Source of the DNA: Salpingoeca rosetta
Taxonomy: Eukaryota; Opisthokonta; Choanoflagellata; Craspedida; Salpingoecidae
Assembly (NCBI RefSeq): GCF_000188695.1
Contig: NW_004754911.1
Span: 1,127,249 to 1,139,748, forward strand
DNA: 12,500 nucleotides
Reading direction: 5' to 3'
Of this stretch, positions 1-8,618 are shown one piece after another. The translations under genes and the position numbers were made by a program. Numbering within the stretch: the first letter of the stretch is position 1; every line of letters begins with the position of its first letter. Under the pieces are notes generated by a model, which did no database searches, had not been told where the DNA came from, and was given only the letters and a program-made list of their open reading frames with translations.

Positions 1-957
<957 letters not shown>

Positions 958-1093
958 ATGCGGTTCCACGTGCGAACCCCAGTTGTCATGTTGCTGATGG
1001 CCCTGACAGTCCTCACGGCGAGTGGGCTTCTCTCTCAAGCCGCACCAACCAACCCCCGCGCCCTGGCCGCACGCAGCAGAAATGGCCATGCGG

Positions 1094-1127
<34 letters not shown>

Positions 1128-4100
1128 CCTCGAGTTGGACAATGGCCGAGACAATGATGATGCCCCGTCGCAGCGTCTTGTCGCCACCATGATCTTGGAC
1201 GTTGCTGCCGTTGCTGCCAGGCACGGGGTTACAGCACAGGCGGCTGCGAGCGCCTCCAGTGCGGACAATGACGCTGATGCAACCACTGCCAGCGCCGACG
1301 ATGACGAGAGAACATCGCGTTGGGGGTCCTACCATCGCCGCTTCAACTGGCAAACTCACCACGACCGCCAGCCTCACCATGAGTACCACCACCATCACGA
1401 CCACCACGATCGTCACTTTGACCACCACCATGAGCCACACTCCGACCATCACAGCGACAACGATGCCAAATCCACGTCCACATCATCATCAACATCAACA
1501 ACATCATCAACAAGCACAAGCTCAACAACTACCACGACGACAAGCACAACAACCACCACCACCACCACAACAACAACTACAACCACAACAACCACCACAA
1601 CAACAACTACAACCACAACAACCACCACAACAACAACTACAACCACAACAACCACCACCACAACCACAACAACAACAACAACCACAACCACAACCACAAC
1701 CACCACCATCCGGGCGCCTGATGTGCACACGGACGACGATAAGCCGACGCACCGTCCACTCGGTCCCTACGGCCCGAGCAACTCGTCTTCACCGTCCGCA
1801 CCGCGAGCGCCGCCGTACCCGGGCACGGGTCACGCGCCACCGTCAGACCCGTCAAGCGTGCGCTACCCAAACCAGGAAGCGTGGCAGCGGTATTACCAGC
1901 ACTTCAACTGGACAAAGTGGTGGGAGATGCAGCACAAGAGCAACTTGGCATGGCATGGCCACGGCAGGCACCCATATCCCAGCCATCCTGGCCAGTATCC
2001 CGTGAAACCGCAATCCCCACAACCAACGCCGCCTCCCCCTACCTCGACGGCAGCCGCCACCTACACGGCAGCATCAACGACAGACGGCAACAACGGCCAC
2101 CACCGCACGCGCTGGCAGGACTGGCGGTGGCTCACCGGGTTCTTCATCTCTGTTGGCTGCATCTTTGCCCTCACTGTTGGCATCTTTGTGTTTGTGTTCC
2201 GTCGCCTCCCATCATCGTCGACCCCAGCCAACCGCTCCAACAACGAGCACATGCAGCTCCTCGCAGAGGTGCGTGCATGATTTCTGCTCACGTGTGCGTG
2301 TGCATGTACATGCACATGTGCTCGTACTCGTGTGTACGTGTACGTTCGTATAAACGAGTCGATGCTTGTGCGTGTATTGTGTGTGCTTGTGTGTGCTTGT
2401 GTGTGCTTGCTCTTGCGAATAAGCGCCTTTCTTCCTGCGCCACGATTGTCGCTGCACTATTGTGGAACACCTCCTCCCTGCTCACACCACCAACATGTTC
2501 CTACACTCCTCACCACCATCTGCGCCAATGCCCTTCCCCCACATGTCTCCCTCTCCCTTCACTTCAAAACACCTGCCCCCCCCCCCTCTTCTGCAGATTG
2601 CACAGTACGATGATCCCGTGTTTATGCCGGCCACCAAGACGGCTGCATCGGGACCCGCGGCGCCGGTCAACCCAGCCCCGCCCTACGACGTCAACACTGC
2701 AGCAGGCACCACCCACACCATCAGCATCAGCATCAGCAACGGCAACAGCAACAGCAACAGCACAGACAGCGACAGTGAGGCCTGTTTCCAGGGCCTGGTC
2801 ACTGCTGACCACCGCCATCACGATCATCATCAGCAGCGTGATCATCATCACCACGGCCATGACAGCGCGTCGTCGAGTGAGGTTGGCTGCTCCTCGTCGC
2901 CGTGGTCGTCGTCGATTGCGCACTCGGACCCGGCCACTGCAGCCAGCAACAGCAGTGCCGACCACTCCTCACCGGGGCAGCACTCGCACTCGCACAGCAC
3001 AGGCAGTGTTGTCATTGCCATGGATGACACACCATACAACAGCAGCAGCAGCCAGCAGCAGCAACAACAACAGCAACAGCAGCAGCATGCTTCGTTGCTG
3101 CCACTGCTTCCACTTGACCAAACAACAAGGGAGCAGAAGCAGACGAACAGTCAGGCAATGGCGCTGCCCACTTATTTCCGCACAGATGATGCAGACATTC
3201 CCACCATCTCCACGTCATCGTGTTCCGGCGCTGCCAACCCCTCCTCCCCGTCCCCCATCTCCCCTGCTGCCGTGTGGTCTCGCCTTTATTCTCTCATGAC
3301 TGCCCTCTGGCCAGCAGCAGCCACCACCTCCTCCTCATCGCCGACCCACCAGCACCAGCACCAGCACCAGCGCCAACGCCAACACCACTCCCACATCAGC
3401 GGCGGCGGCCGCGGCGGCGGCGCCATCACGGCGGATGTCGCCCAGTACCGCCGGCTGCTGCAGCACCTGTACCCGCGCCACCTGCTCGACCGCGCACACG
3501 CCCACCGCGTCCTGCCGCTGCGCACCGCTGTCCTCCTGGGTGATGTGGACCAGCTGTCCGCCCTTCTCGAGGACACGCCCCCATCTCTGCTGGCGGCGAC
3601 AGATGCTGCGGGCCGCACGCTGCTGCACGAGGCCGTGCTGTCGCGGTCTGGGCTTGACGTTGCGCTCATCGCCATGCTGCTGCGCCACCGCTGCCCGACG
3701 GAGGTGCCCGACCTCCACGGCCGCACGCCGCTCCTGTGCGCCTGCGAGCTGAGCAAACCCGCGGCGGTGCGGGCGATGGCGGCCGGCGGCGCCGACGTCA
3801 ACGCGCGCGACGCCATGCAGCAGACGGGGCTCATGATCGCCTGCGCACGCAACGACGCAGACGTGGCCAGCGCGCTGCTCACCGCGGGGGCAGACAGCGC
3901 ACTGGCGGACGGGCGCGGGTACACAGCGATGCACTGGTGCTGCGCCACGGGGGCGGTGGAGGCCATGACCCGCCTCTCTGCATTCACCAGCAGACTCGTG
4001 GAGGTGAAGACGGGCGCCGGGGACACCTGCCTGCACCTGGCCGCGCGCGAAGCAAACGAGGCCGTCATCAAGGTGCTCATGGGGGAACGTGCGTCTGTCC

Positions 4101-4732
4101 GCGCCGTGCTGCTCACCTCTGTCAACGCCTTTGGGCAGCGGGCGGAGGATGCCGCGGCCGCCGCCAACCACCACGCCATTGCCCGGCACTTGCAGCAGCA
4201 CCGCGTCGCGCTGGAGCAGGACGTGCTGTGTGGACGCATGTCGCTCAAGGACCGCGCACCGCGCCGCCGAAGACACGCGAGCACGCCCGCTGGCGATGGC
4301 GAGGACGATGGCGACGCCGGCAGGCACCTCAGTACGACTCGGCCCGGCTCGAAGGTTGGGCGTGCCATGTACATGCGCAAGCACCGGCACCGCCACAAGG
4401 TGATTTCGCAGCTGCGGGAGACGCGCGTGCGGCACCTGGAGGGGGAGGGCGCGGCCATTGCTGCTGCTGTTGCCGCGCTCAAGGCAGACCGTCACTCCCT
4501 GATGCAGGCGCTGGCTGCCGTCTCGCCAGAGCACCTGCAGCGTCTCAAGGGACGCAAGGCACGGCCAGCAAAGCGACGCGCACTGGCGCTGGTCAAGACA
4601 AATGGATCAGCCGCGCCGCTCTCACCGCCGCTCGCGCCACCACTCGCAGCATCAGTGGCAGCAGCAGCGCACGGCAACCGAGCAACCAAAGCAAATCGCC
4701 GGCGCAGCCTCAGTGGTGCTGCATTTGTCTGA
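958..4732 (+). CDS. Single-pass transmembrane protein with mucin-like ectodomain and Notch-like ankyrin tail (2 exons)
   Basis: Join 958-2268 and 2597-4732: about 1148 aa, stop TGA at 4730. I chose the ATG at 958 because it opens a clear signal peptide (MRFHVRTPVVMLLMALTVL, residues 1 to ~28) and has G at -3. In order: Asn11 (47-57); WGSYHRRFNW (122-131) then a His-rich segment; Ser/Thr tract (172-250); WQRYYQHFNW (309-318); Pro-rich stalk; TM helix (about 394-414) followed by RR. The cytoplasmic side starts AEIAQYDDPVF across the splice junction, continues through Ser/His/Gln low complexity, then about seven ankyrin repeats (about 743-973; for example GRTLLHEAV, GADVNARD, GYTAMHWCCATGAVEA, GDTCLHLAAREANEAVIKVL), then basic clusters (PRRRRH, KGRKARPAKRR, NRRRS). 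The two exons join in frame at phase 0. Spacing and residues of the last repeats resemble Notch ANK repeats, but no EGF or LNR modules are present. A receptor or membrane-tethered regulator role is inferred; ligand and partners are unknown. It could instead be a generic ankyrin membrane protein. Confidence 0.85.
1096..1128 (+). repeat. (AAC)11 trinucleotide repeat coding Asn11
   Basis: Pure AAC triplets in the gene 1 frame give 11 consecutive Asn residues (47-57), just after the signal peptide. Because the array is pure, its length is likely to vary between strains. Confidence 0.95.
1321..1464 (+). other. His-rich ectodomain segment of gene 1
   Basis: Codons from residue 122 begin with WGSYHRRFNW, followed by roughly 35 residues dominated by His, Asp and Glu (for example HEYHHHHDHHDRHFDHHH). 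It lies on the extracellular side by the predicted topology. His/Asp clusters of this kind often bind Zn, Cu or Ni, but no defined metal site is recognised. CAC, CAT and GAC codons are mixed, so this is not a pure triplet expansion. Confidence 0.75.
1471..1707 (+). repeat. Ser/Thr tract with 54 uninterrupted Thr; contains a 30-bp tandem repeat
   Basis: 79 consecutive Ser/Thr codons (residues 172-250). The last 54, at 1546-1707, are all Thr using mixed ACA, ACC and ACT codons, so they are not one pure triplet array. A 30-bp unit beginning accaccacaacaacaactac occurs three times at 1561-1590, 1591-1620 and 1621-1650, followed by a partial copy. The coding strand has no G from 1546 to 1707. In a secreted ectodomain such a tract would be expected to carry dense O-glycans and act as a rigid mucin-like stalk. 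Confidence 0.92.
2269..2596 (+). other. Intron 1 of gene 1 (328 bp, phase 0)
   Basis: Donor GAG|GTGCGT and acceptor CTTCTGCAG|ATT, preceded by a long C/T tract (about 2540-2594). Removing it joins codon 437 (Glu) to an Ile codon in the same frame. The first half is rich in TG/CA and ACATG motifs; the second half is pyrimidine-rich. Unspliced, the exon 1 frame stops at 2278-2280. The frame of exon 2 is open backwards into the intron as far as an ATG at 2462. Confidence 0.88.
2349..2354 (+). promoter_or_regulatory. TATAAA inside intron 1 (possible internal promoter element)
   Basis: A TATAAA hexamer lies 108 bp upstream of the intronic ATG at 2462, which is in frame with exon 2. The hexamer could be chance. 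It is recorded because a transcript starting here could encode the ankyrin part without signal peptide or membrane helix. Confidence 0.15.
3046..3087 (+). repeat. CAG/CAA poly-Gln tract in gene 1 exon 2
   Basis: Mixed CAG and CAA codons give about a dozen consecutive Gln residues after SSSSQ, in the cytoplasmic linker between the membrane helix and the ankyrin repeats. A His-Gln/Arg-Gln dipeptide stretch follows at about 3349-3387 and a Gly-rich stretch at about 3402-3421, all within the same low-complexity linker. Confidence 0.85.
3512..4204 (+). other. Ankyrin-repeat domain of gene 1 (about 7 repeats, residues 743-973)
   Basis: Successive ~33-residue units show ankyrin landmarks: degenerate repeat 1 (LPLRTAVLLGDVDQLSALLE); repeat 2 (GRTLLHEAV); repeat 3 (GRTPLLCAC then GADVNARD); repeat 4 (TGLMIACARNDADVASALL then GADSALAD); repeat 5 (GYTAMHWCCATGAVEAM); repeat 6 (GDTCLHLAAREANEAVIKVL); repeat 7 degenerate, ending HHAIARHLQQHR. 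From family knowledge, Notch ANK repeat 5 has an ALHWAA-type core followed by NNVEA, repeat 6 has LAAREGSYEAAKILL, and the last repeat ends in HHDIVRLL. The match in order and residues is why I call it Notch-like. Base composition rises to strongly GC-rich over this region. Ankyrin repeats mediate protein binding; partners are unknown. Confidence 0.88.
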
Positions 4733-4788
4733 TTGACCGTTGCTTTGTTCGTTGAATTAGCAGCTATAGATTCGCGTACGTTGTAACA

Positions 4789-4840
4789 CGTGTGTGTGTG
4801 TGTATGTACGTGCGTGTGTGTGTGTGTGTGTACGTGTGCG
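4789..4840. repeat. Interrupted (TG)n repeat in gene 1 3' region
   Basis: Runs of TG broken by TATGTACG and TACG, starting 57 bp after the gene 1 stop codon. The gene 1 transcript would be GU-rich here if its 3' UTR extends this far. Confidence 0.9.
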
Positions 4841-4918
4841 TATTGTGATTTGTTTTGGGTTGGATGAGACTTTTATCTGTTCACAAGGGGTTGTTGATAG
4901 TGGCCGTTGTTGTTGTCA

Positions 4919-4960
4919 TATGTGTGTGCGTGTGCGTGTGTGCGTGTGTGCGTGTGTGCG
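4919..4960. repeat. Interrupted (TG)n/(TGCG) repeat
   Basis: Alternating TG with regularly spaced TGCG interruptions, part of the same GU-rich 3' flank as the run at 4789. Confidence 0.9.
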
Positions 4961-5041
4961 CAGTGCCCTGCGCGCATGCTGCGCTTCCTTTCTTGACGAT
5001 GACTGTTGTGTTGTTTTGTGCTGTTAATTTGTTTTCTCTCA

Positions 5042-5060
5042 TGTGTGTGTGTGTGTGTGT
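5042..5060. repeat. (TG)n followed by T-rich tract
   Basis: Short pure TG run, then TTTGTATGG and two T blocks (5070-5078 and 5083-5088). GU-rich followed by U-rich sequence is typical of regions around cleavage/polyadenylation sites, so this is a candidate end region for the plus-strand transcript. Confidence 0.85.
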
Positions 5061-5824
5061 TTTGTATGGTTTTTTTTTGTTGTTTTTTCTTGCTGAGTTT
5101 GATTCGTTTGACCCATAATTGCTCCCCGTGGCCGTGTTCATCATCCTACCTATTCCGTGGGTGTTGTTGGACATGTGTTGTTCCACGTCTTCTCTCCTTT
5201 GTTCCCTTCCACTGTTCCTGTTTTCTCCTACCCCAGACCTTTCACTCCATTCCCCAGCCAATGATGTTGCTTGCCCCCGCCCCCTTCTGCCCTCTCCTCC
5301 TCCACTGCTGCTGCCGAACTCCTTCTTTGCCCCCTTCCCTCCACCAACATGACGTAACTGATCACGTTTCTGGTCACCTTGATTAATTCTTCCAATACAG
5401 AAAGCAAATCCCATATCAGTTGCCAGTACGTGCGCGTGCGTTTTGTGTGGTGAGCAAGGAAGCACGAGAACTGACTGGCCCGACACACATGTCAAGATAA
5501 CACGACAAAACAGAATGATGCGCAAATGAGCAAACAGGGGCTAACAAAGCGCAAAGCAACGAGGCGGTAAAGGGTAACACAACCAAAAACAAAACAAAAA
5601 CAAGCAAACGCACTGGCACACGACCACACAGAGTGATGTAACCGAGGAACAGAATCATGTCACATTTAACAACAAATGGAAAAACCACAAGCGTCACACA
5701 TCCTTAACAACCCAAGAGCAACAGTGGGTGGATGTAGCGTGGTGCAAAGAACGCAAACTCAACAAAGTCTTGCCAATCCTCATGATCATGATGTGTCATG
5801 TCATGCATGCCGTGTCCTGCCGTG

Positions 5825-6910
5825 TCACACCATGCTTTCCTTGTCCGAGTCAAATCCGTCTGGAATCGTCTGCGATGATGCCGGCAGTTCGTCCGCCAGA
5901 TCGTCGTCGTCATCATCAAACTCGTCTCGCGCAACAATCGTTGGTTGGCTCACCATTGGCCGGAGCGTGTGCAGTCGCGCGCGCCGCTCAGCACCGCCAT
6001 CATTGTCGTCACGCGTGGAGTTGGCGCTGTGGGCTTGCGTGTCGTTGGGGTGCAAATTGCTGCTGCTGCTGCTGCTGTTGTTGTTGACGGTTTCTTCACT
6101 GTTGTCATCATCACCATCACCATCACCATCGCCATCACCATCACCATCACCGTGCTTGCGCCCGCTGTTCCTGCTCAAGTTCCGTGAGAGCCGGCCCGCG
6201 CCCGTGTTTGACCGCGTGCGTCCGAGCCGCCGCTTCGTCGACCGCTGCGACGGCGGCGGCGTTGTTGATCGCCCCGCATTCGGCACCTCATTCACGGGCG
6301 CCAGCTTTGTCGGCGACTCCTTCGTGACGCTGCTGCTGCTGCTGCTCTTGTCGCCGTACACCACCAGCTCGTCGTCGTCATCCCACAGCGAGGACCGCGT
6401 GCGAGACTCGCGTCTCGAATCGCTGCCGGAACTGAACGTCGAGTCCCGTCGGAAGTGCTGTGCGCGCGTCGTGTTCTGGCGCGGGGGCAGCACCCGCCGC
6501 CGCACGCTCGACCCGCTCCTGGGCCCACCGGTCCCGCTGCTGCTGGCACTGCTGGCCGGAGCGCTGCCCAGGTTCAGGTCATCGCTGCTGCCGCCGTTGG
6601 TGACAGTGGAGGGTGTCATCGTTCCCTTTCGTCCGCTGGCGGTGCGGGACACGGCGGCCTTTCCGCTGCTGCTCACGTCGCTCGCGCTGGCGGCTTTGAT
6701 CACGGCCGATGGCGTGGTTGCGCGGGGGCTGCGGCCGTGAAGAGAGCCCGGTGCAGTGCTGGGCACCACCAGCGTGGTGTGGGCGTGGGCATCGGCGAGG
6801 TGGTAGTCTGGCTCGATGAGCGATGCAGACTGGTCGAGCGAGTGCGCCTGCTTGAAGAAGCGTCGCCGCACAGACGCGTTGGCGGAGTCAGGCGCGTCTG
6901 ACCGCGGCAT
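5825..6910 (-). other. Channel gene, last exon: disordered tail ending in PDZ ligand
   Basis: A single 1086-nt exon (361 aa plus TGA) begins after acceptor CTGCCACCAG|ATGCCGCGG. Composition is Ser/Arg/Asp-rich with no recognised domain. It holds basophilic kinase-like sites (FRRDST, SRRESR), acidic clusters (LWDDDDELVV, a Gly-Asp repeat, EFDDDDDDLADEL) and ends DKESMV. The first codon of the exon is ATG, so a separate short gene starting at 6910 is possible. I prefer the splice, because the preceding exon needs a downstream partner, the junction is in frame, and composition is continuous across it. Confidence 0.72.
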
Positions 6911-7325
6911 CTGGTGGCAGTGGTTATGATGATGACGATGATGGCAGTGTTGATGGTGGTGATGGCAGTGGTGGTGGTGGTGGTGGTGAGTTGCCATGCA
7001 AGGGAAAGGGCATTGCAAGGCGTGGGTTGGATAAACGGGTCAGGAAACAGCGAGCGAAAGGTGTGAGCAAGCTTAATGCGTGTAACATAACGTACGCTGT
7101 AGCTGGCGGTGGATGCGCTTGGGCTCTTGCCCTGGGGACGAATGCGCCGAGAGCGGATGGCAGCGCTGGGGGAGCTGGTTGATGTTTCGCAGGGCATGGA
7201 AGGGTGGAGGAAGAGGAGGAGGAGATGCTTGTTTAGTGGAGCGATGGCAAGCAAAAGAAGGCTCAAAGCATAGGCAGAAAGACACGCGCACAGAATACTG
7301 AAAAGACAGAAAAGCAGAAAAACTA

Positions 7326-7368
<43 letters not shown>

Positions 7369-8543
7369 CCAGCACGCGTGTTGTTACCGCATGGATCCCG
7401 AGCTTGAGCGATGGCTCCTGGCGCGCGCAATGGCCTCTGTTTGGCCAGAGAGCGCATCCATCAGCGCCACCTGGTATGCCTGCATGCCTGGTGGTGCAGG
7501 TTTTGGGTGCGTCAAGTGCAAAATGGTCCCAGATGCGAAACGCGGGTTGGTAACGTGGTACAGAATCAAGTGACACAACCGCCAGCAGCAGCAGTAGCAG
7601 TAGCAGCAGTAGCAAACAGCAGTGACAACGGCTACTCGAGCACGGCTGTCAACTCACGGTTCATGCTGTCAGCGAGGGCCTCGATTTTGTTGTTGACGCG
7701 ATCGTCCAAACTTCCGATTCGGTCCGTCTGCCGCTTCTCCATCGCCTGTACACATGCACGTGTGGTTGTGCTATGAGCGTGGTGGTGGTTGGTGTCGATG
7801 CAAACTAACGCAACTGCGACAGGCCGCGCACACAAGAAGAGCTTGGCAAAACTGCACATGCGTGCTCACATCAAAGTGGGTGATGATGTGCGCCTGCAGG
7901 CGGTCGAGCGTGTCGCGGGTGCGGCGCTCCAGCCCCATGTTCTCTGCACCACGGAAGGCGAAGAATTGTGTGTGAACGTGTGTATGCATGTGTTGGGTGT
8001 TTGTGTGTTGTGTGCGTTGTGTGCGTTGTGTGCATGTATGTGTGTTGTTTGTGTGTTGTTTGTGTGCGTGCATGTGTCTGCTAGGTGTGGATTGTACGTT
8101 GTACATGTGTGCATGTGTGGAGTAGTACATGTGCATGAATTCATCACCTGCGCGAATTGCCTGGACGGTTCCCTGCCACTCGTCAATGCCTTCGCGTTCA
8201 CCGAGCTCGCCGCCCTGAAACACACGAACGCGGACGTGGTGGTGGTGGCGGTGGTGAGAGGAGGCGAAGGAAGGGGGAAGCCACGTGCAATACAAAACTG
8301 TTTCAATGCAAATCACGTCATGGGCATTCCGTGCCGCACCTTGGGCGTGAGCATGTGGAGCCACCGAGGGAAGAAGGTCTTGTTGCTCAGCAACTCATCA
8401 CCCATGCTCAACTCAATCTCTGGCACGCGGGGAACAAGAGGCAAAGGCGTGAGGCAAAATTGTGGGCAGTCGAGACGGGCGAGGGTCAGAATTGGGATGA
8501 GACAAGCGGCTCTCTCAACAACGGAATATGCATGGCACACACG

Positions 8544-8618
<75 letters not shown>

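Larger units (their letters stand above)
4733..5824. other. Convergent intergenic region with both 3' UTRs
   Basis: 1092 bp separate the two stop codons. It contains TG-rich runs (4789-4840, 4919-4960, 5042-5060), a T-rich tract (5070-5089) in the sense of the plus gene, a C/T-rich stretch (about 5200-5340), an A-rich tract (5583-5609) that is U-rich in the minus transcript, and a perfect 12-bp palindrome TCATGATCATGA at 5780-5791 just past the minus-gene stop. I found no canonical AATAAA in the sense of either gene. Short reading frames here are low-complexity and unconvincing. Confidence 0.7.

Noticed and set aside
1561..1650. 30-bp direct repeats as a CRISPR or transposon terminal structure
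   Set aside because: The copies are contiguous with no spacers, lie in frame inside a Thr tract, and are ordinary coding minisatellite units.
1881..3299. 472-residue frame spanning exon 1, intron and exon 2 on the plus strand
   Set aside because: It runs through the TG-rich intron with Cys/Val/His low complexity and is out of frame with the membrane helix and ankyrin repeats.
3286..4534. Two ~398-residue reading frames antisense to the ankyrin exon
   Set aside because: Both are shadows of the GC-rich coding exon: Arg/Ser/Ala-rich or His/Arg/Val-rich, with no domain. The sense frame has clear ankyrin landmarks.
4881..5525. 214-residue minus-strand frame in the intergenic region
   Set aside because: It consists of CA-repeat His/Thr and Gly/Arg/Glu stretches, with no recognised domain; better explained as 3' UTR sequence of the channel gene.
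5676..6740. 354-residue plus-strand frame opposite the channel's last exon
   Set aside because: Leu/Ser-rich mirror of a Ser/Asp/Arg-rich exon; no start context, domain or continuity. An antisense shadow.
6911..7018. Poly-His N-terminus (ATG at 7018) fused to the channel's last exon frame
   Set aside because: The His codons are the CAC/CAT-rich intron 3' end. A good acceptor at 6911 and the in-frame upstream exon explain it better.
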